Positions 34,550 through 41,122 of a stretch of DNA of 53,215 nucleotides are shown piece by piece. The notes beneath the pieces are model-generated. The model did not search any database, was not told the origin of the DNA, and saw nothing but the letters and a program-made list of their open reading frames with translations. The stretch spans positions 1 through 53,215 of the IMG/VR virus record IMGVR_UViG_3300042924_001821. One strand, written 5' to 3'. A program made the position numbers and the translations under genes. Positions within the stretch are counted from its first letter, which is position 1; every line of letters begins with the position of its first letter. Source of the DNA: a virus.

Positions 34550-34905
34550 TTTGTTTTGAGGTTTTTAGGGATAAGTGCCAGTGTGTTTCTGCCTTCAGAA
34601 ATGACATTGCGAACCATTTGGGAAAAGTAAGAGCCAACGCCATTTTGTCTTTTAACTCCAAGATGGTCGCGGAAATCCCGTGTGTTTTCATAAATACACT
34701 GCCCAAGATAATCATTGGCAATTTCCATTCCGCGAAAGGAGAGTGTAGCCCTTACCGCAAAGCAAAGCCAATCTCCGCGTTCAATCGCTTTTTGCGTTTC
34801 TCCGGTTTCATCGAAGGAAAAGTCAGTAAAAGGCTCTTCCATTGCGTCAACTGATACGCTAAAATTGCGAGTGTTGAAGGTATATATATTTTCGAGTGTT
34901 TGCAT
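34546..34905 (-). CDS. Conserved accessory protein of plasmid/phage type (119 aa)
   Basis: Residues about 46-105 (LCFAVRATLSFRGMEIANDYLGQCIYENTRDFRDH ... GSYFSQMVRNVISEGR) match a conserved pattern seen in many plasmid and phage accessory genes of unknown function. Short A/C-rich leader upstream (21 nt). Coupled to the next gene by ATGA. Confidence 0.6.
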   Translation of the reverse strand: MQTLENIYTFNTRNFSVSVDAMEEPFTDFSFDETGETQKAIERGDWLCFAVRATLSFRGMEIANDYLGQCIYENTRDFRDHLGVKRQNGVGSYFSQMVRNVISEGRNTLALIPKNLKTK

Positions 34906-34926
34906 AATGTTATTCTGTTGAGTGTT

Positions 34927-35130
34927 TTATTTTACTTTTCCGCCATTTTTGCCGCATTTTCCATCAATATAATCAAGCCAGCGTTGGCGATTAAAGTTTG
35001 GATTTTGACTCGCGCAAAAATCCGCAAGTTCAAGAATTGCGGAGCGTGAAAAAGTCCCTTGTGAGGAACGGTCTTGTGGAGCGGAGGCAATGATAACATC
35101 AGCCAATGCGATTAGGGTTTTTTTAGTCAT
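34927..35130 (-). CDS. Conserved small accessory protein (67 aa)
   Basis: Encodes MTKKTLIALADVIIASAPQDRSSQGTFSRSAILELADFCASQNPNFNRQRWLDYIDGKCGKNGGKVK. The LADFCASQNPNFNRQRWLDYIDGKCGKNGG segment is a recurrent signature in small plasmid and phage genes; function unknown. It has its own A/C-rich leader. Confidence 0.6.
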   Translation of the reverse strand: MTKKTLIALADVIIASAPQDRSSQGTFSRSAILELADFCASQNPNFNRQRWLDYIDGKCGKNGGKVK

Positions 35131-35173
35131 ATTATTTATTAGGTTTTTGGTTTGTTGTGTTGTGGAGGGAAAA
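35131..35173 (-). promoter_or_regulatory. A/C-rich leader with CCCTCCACAACAC
   Basis: 43-nt gap that on the - strand starts TTTTCCCTCCACAACACAAC and has no G before the ATG at 35130. Same layout as upstream of 35416 and 33592. Confidence 0.45.
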
Positions 35174-35416
35174 CTAAGCTATTTCGAGCATGATTTTTTT
35201 AAGGGCCGTATCAATATGTTCATCGTTTGCATAGGCATACAAATCCGAAAGAATACCGCCATATTTTGCGGCATGGAAAGCATCCCAGCGGAGGCGCATT
35301 TCGACATCTTTGGATTTACCTTCTACAATTATAGCTTCTCTATGCTTTGCAAAATGCTCTTTTAGTGGAGCGATTGCATTTTTTAGTATAGTGTAATGTT
35401 CGGGTTTTATTTTCAT
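35174..35416 (-). CDS. Small helical accessory protein (80 aa)
   Basis: The start at 35416 (MKIKPEHYTILKNAIAPLKEHFAKHREAI) is chosen because the A/C-rich leader ends there; an upstream in-frame codon would add a hydrophobic, unlikely extension. The C-terminal MRLRWDAFHAAKYGGILSDLYAYANDEHIDTALKKIM is conserved in style with other phage/plasmid accessory proteins. Function unknown. Confidence 0.55.
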   Translation of the reverse strand: MKIKPEHYTILKNAIAPLKEHFAKHREAIIVEGKSKDVEMRLRWDAFHAAKYGGILSDLYAYANDEHIDTALKKIMLEIA

Positions 35417-35609
35417 GTTGTGTTGTGTTATGGTTTGGCGTTGTGGAGGGAAAATCAGTGTGGAGGGATTATCGGAAACGATCAAAGCCGCAAGAATGCG
35501 CGAAAGAAAAGAGGAATGGCATAGTAGCGGAGAGAGAATAAAAGAGAGGATGCGGGGCAAATAGGGCAAAGCGGGATCGGATCGGACGAAACCCGCAATG
35601 CGTAAGAGG
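35417..35609 (-). other. Spacer with leader, two 9-mer copies and one palindrome copy
   Basis: On the - strand the part next to 35416 is an A/C-rich leader (about 50 nt) with two CCCTCCACA copies. Further upstream is a one-mismatch palindrome at 35469-35484. No convincing ORF in the remaining part. Confidence 0.4.
35469..35484 (+). promoter_or_regulatory. Dispersed palindrome, one mismatch (centre GAAA)
   Basis: TTATCGGAAACGATCA in a spacer between leftward genes. The only KAAM copy whose orientation opposes the flanking genes. Confidence 0.5.
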
Positions 35610-35720
35610 CTACAACAAGACGAATATCAGGATTGCGCCAATTGTGGAGAGTGTAAGCAAAAGACCGAAAAAGCGGGATTTTGCGCGGTTGTATTGGAAA
35701 GAAGAGGATAGTTTATTCAT
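35610..35720 (-). CDS. Membrane micro-protein (36 aa)
   Basis: Encodes MNKLSSSFQYNRAKSRFFGLLLTLSTIGAILIFVLL, a basic N-terminus and one hydrophobic segment (18-36) running to the end. It starts 4 nt after the upstream stop. Probable tail-anchored inner-membrane peptide; could act in superinfection exclusion or lysis control, but nothing proves this. Confidence 0.45.
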   Translation of the reverse strand: MNKLSSSFQYNRAKSRFFGLLLTLSTIGAILIFVLL

Positions 35721-35724
35721 TAGA

Positions 35725-35919
35725 TTAGATTTTTTCAGAGTAATTTTCTACAAGCCATTGGTAAGCCTCCGATTCTCTTAGCTCCTCAGATAGTGAGGAG
35801 GAGAAATTAGAGGGACGAAGGCGGGAAATGAGACGATAGCCTCTTGACCACTGGCCACTGTGATAATCCATGCAAAATTGCGCCAATTCAAAATAATATT
35901 CTTTAGATAGTTTTTTCAT
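35725..35919 (-). CDS. Small accessory protein (64 aa)
   Basis: The start at 35919 (MKKLSKEYYFELAQFCMDYHSGQWSRGYRLISRLR) is preferred; a longer form from 35964 would add MRQVRPFAAFLLYNI. The C-terminal SEELRESEAYQWLVENYSEKI is helical. Function unknown. Confidence 0.5.
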   Translation of the reverse strand: MKKLSKEYYFELAQFCMDYHSGQWSRGYRLISRLRPSNFSSSLSEELRESEAYQWLVENYSEKI

Positions 35920-35970
35920 GATATTATATAAGAGAAAAGCGGCGAAGGGTCGAACTTGCCGCATTTTGGA

Positions 35971-36321
35971 TTAAAACGAGGAGACGATAATCCCGCCTTC
36001 AAATTCGATTAGCTGCCCGTGGTCTTGAATATATTCGCGTATTTTCTCATCAAGCTCACTCTCATCAGCCTCATAATCGCATTTCACATTATCCCGCCAA
36101 TTATCATGCGCGAAGTAGTCATTCGCCCATTCTACAAGGGAATCATGCTCAGAGAAGTCGCAGCGGATGGCGACATAATCAAATTCTAATTCCTCTCCGG
36201 TGCTCTCCTCATATTCTTCCAAGTATTCAACCAAGGCACGCGCACCAGCATAAGACCAGTTTGCATTTTTGTCGTTAAATAGGATGTCTGCCGCTTCTGA
36301 AGTGGATAATGTTGTTTTCAT
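35971..36321 (-). CDS. Conserved acidic accessory protein (116 aa)
   Basis: Residues 20-50 (NWSYAGARALVEYLEEYEESTGEELEFDYVAIRCDFSEH) and the end GQLIEFEGGIIVSSF are a strongly conserved pattern in many plasmid- and phage-borne genes. The highly acidic composition raises the possibility of a DNA-mimic or anti-restriction role, which is inference only. Preceded by a 56-nt A/C-rich leader containing three CCTAAA units. Confidence 0.6.
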   Translation of the reverse strand: MKTTLSTSEAADILFNDKNANWSYAGARALVEYLEEYEESTGEELEFDYVAIRCDFSEHDSLVEWANDYFAHDNWRDNVKCDYEADESELDEKIREYIQDHGQLIEFEGGIIVSSF

Positions 36322-36377
36322 GTTGTTAGTGTATTCTATTGTGTTTTAGGTTTAGGTTTAGGTTATAGGGGGAAATC
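36322..36377 (-). promoter_or_regulatory. A/C-rich leader with CCTAAA repeats
   Basis: Between two leftward genes. On the - strand it starts TTTCCCCC, continues with CCTAAACCTAAACCTAAA-like units and ends ACTAACAAC before ATG, closely matching the leader at 27876-27917 on the other strand. Confidence 0.45.
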
Positions 36378-36647
36378 TCAGCCAGCGTATGCAGATTCGA
36401 TGCGTTTGCCAGAATGATCGCAAGTAAGCTCGCCGTCTTCCCAGTTCGCGTCACAGCCGACAACCCGCCAGCCGTCATTGACTTCGTTTTTAATAGACCA
36501 AAGGACGGAGCGAAAATTCTCCTTCACGCTATCAAAAGAAAGCGCGGCCCCGTCTGAAGTGATAAAGAATAAGGGATAGCAACCGGGGAAGCTATAAGCT
36601 CCCGAACGAATCGCGTTTTTCAAGTCTGTAGTATTTGTGATATTCAT
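36378..36647 (-). CDS. Conserved accessory protein with C-H type ending (89 aa)
   Basis: Encodes MNITNTTDLKNAIRSGAYSFPGCYPLFFITSDGAALSFDSV ... GWRVVGCDANWEDGELTCDHSGKRIESAYAG. The FPG.YPL.FITSDG..L and CDH.GKRIESAYA signatures are common in plasmid and phage accessory genes of unknown function. The CDHSGKRI segment has lost the second Cys that relatives use as a zinc knuckle. Coupled to the upstream micro-ORF by ATGA. Confidence 0.6.
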   Translation of the reverse strand: MNITNTTDLKNAIRSGAYSFPGCYPLFFITSDGAALSFDSVKENFRSVLWSIKNEVNDGWRVVGCDANWEDGELTCDHSGKRIESAYAG

Positions 36648-36754
36648 TTTTTCTTTTGTTCGAGTTGTTGGATTTTTAGTCTGAGCGCATGGATTTTTTT
36701 TGCGTCCGTCATAGAAGCAAGTTTGATCCTTAACGCATAGGTTTGCTTATTCAT
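36644..36754 (-). CDS. Basic micro-protein, first gene of the leftward chain (36 aa)
   Basis: Encodes MNKQTYALRIKLASMTDAKKIHALRLKIQQLEQKKK, a single basic amphipathic helix. It overlaps the next start as ATGA and lies about 110 nt downstream of the promoter candidate at 36873-36900. Confidence 0.45.
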   Translation of the reverse strand: MNKQTYALRIKLASMTDAKKIHALRLKIQQLEQKKK

Positions 36755-36872
36755 TGGATTGATTCGCACACTATCAAAAGACAGGAGCGAAAAGTTTTTT
36801 TAGTCAAAGATCAATTTGTGATTCAGTCCGCAGAGCCTTATTCTAAGGGCTTCCGCAGTCAGCACGGGAAAC

Positions 36873-36900
36873 AAGATACTACATTGTGCGAATATGTCAA
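36873..36900 (-). promoter_or_regulatory. Leftward sigma70-type promoter candidate
   Basis: - strand: TTGACA (36900-36895), 16-bp spacer, TATCTT (36878-36873). Would drive the leftward accessory chain beginning at 36754. Confidence 0.45.
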
Positions 36901-36962
36901 CAGATTTTTTTTGACAAAATAAAAAAAGGTATAAGCAAATCGCGTGCCACTGCTATATAGCC

Positions 36963-37075
36963 ATACAGCGATAGAGTCAGATCAACATATCATGATATGA
37001 AGATATGTTCATTGGATATTATATCGCCAAATCGTTATATCGCCAAACAGCGATATTTGCCATATTGCGTATGGC
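36963..37075. repeat. Palindrome and direct-repeat cluster
   Basis: ACAGCGATA at 36965-36973 and 37046-37054. AACATATC / GATATGTT inverted repeat (36984-36991 and 37002-37009) overlapping the perfect palindrome CATATCATGATATG (36986-36999). Direct repeat TTATATCGCCAAA at 37019-37031 and 37035-37047, 16 bp apart. GCCATA-N5-TATGGC hairpin at 37059-37075. This looks like a protein-binding array of an origin or partition site. Confidence 0.55.
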
Positions 37076-37361
37076 TTTGTAATTCTCGCCATGATGGAAT
37101 CGGTTTTCTGGTCATCGCTCGAAAGTGCGATTGCACCCATTTTCACCCCATAGCATAGCCCCGCTCTATTCAATCAACGCAATCCTACGCCAACCTCGCG
37201 CAAAGATTATTGCAACTTGCTTGCATTATTTCATCTTCTTATTGAGAATAATATATTCTGATAATATCAGTAATAAGTCCCGACGCTTTTTGAGTCTCAA
37301 TAAGCCAGACATCATTGGCAATCGGCTCGGCTTGTCATCACTCATCATATATACTATGCAC

Positions 37362-37383
37362 CACGCTGCACGCTGCCACGCTG
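37362..37383. repeat. Three tandem CACGCTG units
   Basis: CACGCTG at 37362, 37369 and 37377, the last with one extra base before it. Short tandem repeat in non-coding DNA; meaning unknown. Confidence 0.4.
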
Positions 37384-37598
37384 TGAGACTGTACTAAGCA
37401 GGGGCGCTGTGAGCATAGGCGGGCCGCGGGACTCCAAGGAATCTCTTTTCTTATGGAGCGGCGATGCCATCACCCCTCTACCCCATGCACCCCGTGCGCG
37501 TAACTCCCAATGCGGAAAACCCCTCTCCTTAGAAAAACTGCTATTTTTAGTAATGCGTATATCTATACTTCGCTCCCATGCAGTTACGTTGACCTATA

Positions 37599-37614
37599 TT
37601 ATCGTTACCGATAA
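37599..37614 (-). promoter_or_regulatory. Dispersed palindrome, perfect, abutting a stop codon (centre TTAC)
   Basis: TTATCGTTACCGATAA. Directly adjoins the stop codon of the leftward gene at 37615, as copies 1 and 4 adjoin theirs. Centre differs from KAAM. Confidence 0.65.
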
Positions 37615-37896
37615 TTACTCATCTTCAAATTTTGATATTTGAGAAGCACACTTAGCGTATCCTGCTATATCTACATAGGTATCCCGTGTTGGGGTGTAGC
37701 ACGCTCTTGCTAATTTTAGAATAATCATCATGTGTGCTACGTCCAAGGCTGAGAGTGGGGCATTTGGGTCTTTGCGGGATGCTATATACCAGTTCCATCC
37801 ATCTGCTATTCTTTTATGGTTTGGTGTGGCTTTATCGTAGTCGCGGCGACGGTCGCCTGTTGTTACTTCAATTGCTGTTTCGAGGATGCTGTTCAT
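37615..37896 (-). CDS. DUF6378-like phage protein (93 aa)
   Basis: Encodes MNSILETAIEVTTGDRRRDYDKATPNHKRIADGWNWYI ... LDVAHMMIILKLARACYTPTRDTYVDIAGYAKCAS. The series GDRR.DY, W, V..MM..LKLAR and D..VDIAGYA is a well-conserved phage family. The spacing of charged residues resembles MazG-like all-alpha nucleotide pyrophosphatases, so a nucleotide-metabolism role is possible but not shown. Overlaps its upstream neighbour by 4 nt. Confidence 0.65.
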   Translation of the reverse strand: MNSILETAIEVTTGDRRRDYDKATPNHKRIADGWNWYIASRKDPNAPLSALDVAHMMIILKLARACYTPTRDTYVDIAGYAKCASQISKFEDE

Positions 37897-38438
37897 TGTT
37901 CGCAGGAGTAGATGGTATCTTGGAGTTTGAGTTTTGGGAGGGTGGGGAGGGTGTAGGAGTTATCTTGGAAGGTTATTCTATTTGTTGGTTGGATGGTTAG
38001 TCTTCCGTTGTTTAGTTGGGCGAAGATGAATTCTTTGTCTTGTTCTGGGCTATCTGACCAGCCGTCGTTTAGGTGGGTGGTGGAGAATAGGTATTTACCT
38101 TTGTAGGTATTTGGGCCGATCTTCGCGGTTATGGGGAGTCCTGATAGGATTGGGTTCTGTAGTATTGAGAAGTTGTATGAGTAGCAGTCCCAGAGTTGGC
38201 TTTCTTCTATGCGCCAGTTTTCGATTGAGTTCTCTTTGAATCTTACTGCGTTTGGTGGCAGGTTTCTGTAGAGTGCGCCGCCTTCTCTTAGGATTACGTT
38301 TATTCCCCATGCTCTACTTGGGATGCTTGTTAGTCCTACCCACATAGCTTCTACTGGCCCGATTGGTTTTTCGTGGGTATATTCGCTATCTATCCAGATG
38401 TAGCGATGGGTTGGTAGTGCGCCGATTTTTGTATTCAT
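37893..38438 (-). CDS. Conserved phage protein of unknown function (181 aa)
   Basis: Encodes MNTKIGALPTHRYIWIDSEYTHEKP ... GKYLFSTTHLNDGWSDSPEQDKEFIFAQLNNGRLTIQPTNRITF. The GKYLF ... EQDKEFIFAQLNNGR.TIQPNNRI-type region is typical of phage accessory proteins. All-beta; no catalytic motif. A half palindrome (TTATCG) lies just upstream of its start. Confidence 0.5.
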   Translation of the reverse strand: MNTKIGALPTHRYIWIDSEYTHEKPIGPVEAMWVGLTSIPSRAWGINVILREGGALYRNLPPNAVRFKENSIENWRIEESQLWDCYSYNFSILQNPILSGLPITAKIGPNTYKGKYLFSTTHLNDGWSDSPEQDKEFIFAQLNNGRLTIQPTNRITFQDNSYTLPTLPKLKLQDTIYSCEQ

Positions 38439-38550
38439 ATTATCGTGAGAGTCCCAGTTTTATGTGATTACTGGAATGGTTTACTTACTGACCAGAGGTT
38501 GACCCGCCAAGGTTTATCCCCCGCCACAATGCCACGTTATTGCTCTCAAA

Positions 38551-38634
38551 TTACCTTCTCGTTGTTGTTTCTACTATGAAGCAGGCTACTACTATGCTCC
38601 ATGCTAAGATTATTGCTGCTATCTGGTCGTTCAT
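38551..38634 (-). CDS. Membrane micro-protein (27 aa)
   Basis: Encodes MNDQIAAIILAWSIVVACFIVETTTRR, one hydrophobic span with a basic tail. It overlaps the end of the deaminase gene as ATGA, which supports translation. The 112 nt between it and the next gene hold nothing recognisable. Confidence 0.4.
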   Translation of the reverse strand: MNDQIAAIILAWSIVVACFIVETTTRR

Positions 38635-39143
38635 GGAACAAGTAGTTTTGCCCCGTTTGGGTAGGTTCCGCGATAGATTTCCGTCTGTGCTTTCCTTACT
38701 ACGAATACAGATGGTTTTCCGCTATGATCCCAGTAGGAGGTTAGTGGTTCTTTCTTAAATTGGACTACTGTGACTCCCATTTTTTCTGCTATCTCTATGG
38801 CTATTGGGTCGGATTTGTAGATTTCTTTGTAGAGGACTCTCTTTATCTTATAGGCGGCTATGGTCTTTAGGCAGTCTCTACATGGCAGGAGGGTGGATAC
38901 CAGTGTCTTTCCTTCTCCGGGGTTTGTATACCTCAAAGCATTCTGCTCTGCGTGAATGACGAACTTTGATCTCTCTTCTCTTGATGACCAGTCTTCTTCT
39001 ACACCTTGTGGGAATCCGTTATACCCTACTGAGGCTATGGAGTTGTCTTCTCTGAGTATCACCGCGCCGACTTTATGCCACGGGTCTTTACTCTTCTTAG
39101 CCACTACCTCGGCTATGCTCATTGCGTATTCGTCCCAGTTCAT
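38631..39143 (-). CDS. dCMP deaminase-like cytidine/deoxycytidylate deaminase (170 aa)
   Basis: The start at 39143 (MNWDEYAMSIAEVVAKKSKDPWHKVGAVIL) overlaps the glycosyltransferase stop as ATGA and is preferred over the longer ORF. The zinc site is HAE (64-66) plus PCRDC (87-91), the full motif of deoxycytidylate deaminases, with the substrate-side motif VGYNGFPQG (39-47). It converts dCMP to dUMP for dTTP synthesis, or supplies precursor for a modified base. Followed by a micro-protein gene. Confidence 0.88.
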   Translation of the reverse strand: MNWDEYAMSIAEVVAKKSKDPWHKVGAVILREDNSIASVGYNGFPQGVEEDWSSREERSKFVIHAEQNALRYTNPGEGKTLVSTLLPCRDCLKTIAAYKIKRVLYKEIYKSDPIAIEIAEKMGVTVVQFKKEPLTSYWDHSGKPSVFVVRKAQTEIYRGTYPNGAKLLVP

Positions 39144-40267
39144 GGATAGTATCTGTTCATGGCTTCGATGTCGTTTCCTTTGGAATACCACCCGTCTCCG
39201 GTATAGACATCCATGACATCTGAGAAGTATTTCTCATACATGGGTGCTACTCGCTCCAAGGTGAAGTTCTTTCCGAATCGGTGGCAGTCGTATGGGCAGA
39301 TCCGGTCGATATTCTTGATAGCATCTACGTAATCTCCCATCGTGCGGCATCGGAATCCTGTTATTCCATGTAGGTTGTTTTCAGTGAAACTACCCCAATC
39401 AGATGTAATTGTTGGAGTGCCAGAGAGTAGGTTTTCTATTTGGACTCCACCGAATGGTTCTACATACTGACTTGGTAGGAAGGATGCTTTGGCCCTCGAC
39501 ATGAGCCTCTTTCTGGTAGAAACATCGGCGTATCCTACATAGTGAACATGGTCTGGTAACTTGTAACCTTCCTCTTTTTGGCCTGCTATGACCAGTTTAA
39601 CTCCCGCTCGGTAGGTAGCTTCAATGGCAATATCTACACCTTTTCCAGAGTATACCCTACCCAGATATAGAAAGTAATCTTCTTTCTGGTCACAGAAGTC
39701 GAAGTCTTCTTTATCGAAGTAGTTTGGGATTACCACGGCATAGTTATCTTGCTGGCAATTACCTACTGCCTGCATTCCACAGAACGCATGGTAGATTGCG
39801 TAGGATTCAAATACTTTCCACCGCGCCCAATGTCCACCAGCATACCCAATGCCCGGCTCAACTGTGATTAGGTCAGGATGCGCGTCACAGATTGGTCTTA
39901 CTCCGCTTCCCCAGAATGGGAGAATGAAGTCGTTTTTCTTCTTACGCTGCCCGATTGCCTTAATCGCATTTCGGTAGAAGGTTTGATAGGCGTGGTCATT
40001 CGTATTGAACTTGAAGAATGTCTTCCTCCAGTCATGTGATCCGTAGCTTTTGTTGAAGTCATCGTTTGTTAGAACAGGGACGTGTTCTGTGCAGATCAGG
40101 TCTGAATCTTCGTGTCCGTAGTGGATTACTTCATGGCCGCGCTGGGTCATCATCTTCCCGAACTTCACCACTTTTTGGGTATAGGCACAGGCATTAAACT
40201 CCTTGGAACTTACTGTGTGAGGCAAGCCGAGGATATGGAAGCGGAATTTATCGTTTACGATACTCAT
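39140..40267 (-). CDS. GT4-type glycosyltransferase (375 aa)
   Basis: GT-B fold: the nucleotide-sugar domain has DYFLYLGRVYSGKGVDIAIEA (about 193-215), VHYVGYADVSTRKRLMSRAKASFLPS, and EPFGGVQIENLLSGTPTITSDWGSFTE (about 277-305) with the E-x7-E-like pair of family 4 retaining enzymes. The acceptor is unknown: candidates are modified DNA bases, host surface glycans or virion proteins. Overlaps the deaminase and an upstream small gene. A palindrome copy covers codons 2-7. Confidence 0.8.
   Translation of the reverse strand: MSIVNDKFRFHILGLPHTVSSKEFNACAYTQKVVKFGKMMTQRGHEVIHYGHEDSDLICTEHVPVLTNDDFNKSYGSHDWRKTFFKFNTNDHAYQTFYRNAIKAIGQRKKKNDFILPFWGSGVRPICDAHPDLITVEPGIGYAGGHWARWKVFESYAIYHAFCGMQAVGNCQQDNYAVVIPNYFDKEDFDFCDQKEDYFLYLGRVYSGKGVDIAIEATYRAGVKLVIAGQKEEGYKLPDHVHYVGYADVSTRKRLMSRAKASFLPSQYVEPFGGVQIENLLSGTPTITSDWGSFTENNLHGITGFRCRTMGDYVDAIKNIDRICPYDCHRFGKNFTLERVAPMYEKYFSDVMDVYTGDGWYSKGNDIEAMNRYYP
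40248..40263 (-). promoter_or_regulatory. Dispersed palindrome at the start of the glycosyltransferase gene, one mismatch (centre TAAA)
   Basis: On the coding strand GTATCGTAAACGATAA, spanning codons 2-7 (SIVNDK). A start-proximal copy inside rather than upstream of the gene. Confidence 0.55.
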
Positions 40268-40470
40268 GGTTTTTTAAATTGAATTTCATCTAACATATCT
40301 GATGGGTCTTGATCGCCATTTGCCATAGCTTCAATCCATCTTGCGGGGTTAATGGTTGCTGTGTGCGTCCATCCTTTACCTGTTAAGGTTTCTCTGTGCG
40401 CTTCATCTGGCGTTAAGCATCTTACCTTACCTTCTTTGGCATAGATAAAAAGGAATTGCGGGATACTCAT
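40264..40470 (-). CDS. Small protein (68 aa)
   Basis: Encodes MSIPQFLFIYAKEGKVRCLTPDEAHRETLTGKGWTHTATINPARWIEAMANGDQDPSDMLDEIQFKKP. The GWTHTATINPARWIEAMANG... segment occurs in small phage proteins; function unknown. ATGA overlaps on both sides. Confidence 0.5.
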   Translation of the reverse strand: MSIPQFLFIYAKEGKVRCLTPDEAHRETLTGKGWTHTATINPARWIEAMANGDQDPSDMLDEIQFKKP

Positions 40471-40724
40471 AGGTTAAGCAGCATCTTTCTTGCCCATTCG
40501 GGCGTGTTATCATCTATTGTTATTGTCCAGTTACCATTAGCAGATTGGCTCATTGCTATTGGTTGAATAGGTTTTCTTTCGTAATTTCCTCGTTTGAGTT
40601 CAACGATTACTTCTTTGGTAGTGAACTTCTCTCCACAATCGCAGAGTCTTCTTCGTATTACTGAGTTGTCTTTCTTCCTACTGTCTTTGACTATTGTTTC
40701 CTTACTGCAATTCGGGCAATTCAT
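40467..40724 (-). CDS. NrdR-like zinc-ribbon protein lacking the ATP-cone (85 aa)
   Basis: N-terminal MNCPNCSKETIVKDSRKKDNSVIRRRLCDCGEKFTTKEV matches the NrdR zinc ribbon: CPNC (3-6), DSR, IRRRR-like patch, CDCG (28-31) and FTT.E. NrdR normally carries an ATP-cone after this; here only about 45 residues follow, so it is a free-standing ribbon. Likely binds DNA or RNA; a link to ribonucleotide reductase control is weak because no nrd gene is present. Confidence 0.65.
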   Translation of the reverse strand: MNCPNCSKETIVKDSRKKDNSVIRRRLCDCGEKFTTKEVIVELKRGNYERKPIQPIAMSQSANGNWTITIDDNTPEWARKMLLNL

Positions 40725-40885
40725 TTCTTTTCCTGACCAGTAATCGTGTATCGTTTCATTCCGCGCTTCTTGAAGAAGTCTTCACAGGCTTTGCTGATCT
40801 GTTTGGAGTTGAGTGGATACTTCCATCCTACTCGACCATCATTCAGATCAACATTGCGTTCTGTGCTTTTCCCGTTGATTTTCAT
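40721..40885 (-). CDS. Small basic protein (54 aa)
   Basis: Encodes MKINGKSTERNVDLNDGRVGWKYPLNSKQISKACEDFFKKRGMKRYTITGQEKK. ATGA overlap with the next gene downstream and directly adjacent to the gene upstream. Function unknown. Confidence 0.5.
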   Translation of the reverse strand: MKINGKSTERNVDLNDGRVGWKYPLNSKQISKACEDFFKKRGMKRYTITGQEKK

Positions 40886-41122
40886 TTATTTCTTACTAAC
40901 CTTCCCGACGCATTTCCATTTTTTCCTACTTAAGTTGTTTGCTGTATTGGGATTGTTCTGCTGTTCTTTTGATAAACGTTTTTTAATCCCGTAACTTCGC
41001 GCACAATAACTTGACCCCTTCGGAGTCCCCGGACTAATCGTAGCACCTTTCTGACCATACTTCACAGTCTTAGTCCTGCCAGTCTTTGGATTCTTAACTA
41101 CTTTTGTAAATCGCTTTTCCAT
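40886..41122 (-). CDS. DUF6321-like basic protein (78 aa)
   Basis: Encodes MEKRFTKVVKNPKTGRTKTVKYGQKGATISPGTPKGSSYCARSYGIKKRLSKEQQNNPNTANNLSRKKWKCVGKVSKK. The KNPKTGRTKTV.YGQKG and NPNT.NNLSRKKWKC signatures are a recurrent phage family. Strongly basic; two Cys. Probably a DNA- or virion-associated small protein, inferred from charge. Confidence 0.6.
   Translation of the reverse strand: MEKRFTKVVKNPKTGRTKTVKYGQKGATISPGTPKGSSYCARSYGIKKRLSKEQQNNPNTANNLSRKKWKCVGKVSKK

Larger units (their letters stand above)
33632..35467 (+). repeat. Cluster of eight TGTGGAGGG 9-mers around the terS candidate
   Basis: Exact copies begin at 33632, 34147, 34207, 34316, 34499, 35161, 35442 and 35459, all in the same orientation. 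Two lie inside the 3' end of the terS candidate, one 50 nt upstream of it, the rest downstream in spacers and in one small gene. They could be recognition boxes of a packaging (pac) site, or shared leader elements of leftward genes read as CCCTCCACA. Confidence 0.55.
36755..37614. other. 860-bp non-coding region, candidate control or origin region
   Basis: No credible gene; the ORFs at 37125-37397 and 37409-37642 (+) have no recognisable content or start signals. The left part carries a leftward promoter candidate (36873-36900) and a T/A-rich stretch. The middle (36963-37075) carries palindromes and a 13-bp direct repeat. The right part is GC-richer with three tandem CACGCTG units (37362-37383), and the region ends in a dispersed palindrome (37599-37614). 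Confidence 0.6.

Noticed and set aside
36340-36365. CCTAAA/TTTAGG tandem units as telomere repeats
   Set aside because: Only three units, inside a gene leader, and matched by a similar leader at 27897; no terminal position.
36755-37614. A tRNA gene in the non-coding region
   Set aside because: No T-loop or anticodon-arm pattern found by eye; a covariance search such as tRNAscan would settle it.
37125-37642. Two rightward ORFs in the non-coding region (90 and 77 aa)
   Set aside because: Composition is erratic, no start signal, no recognisable protein features; the second runs into an opposing gene.
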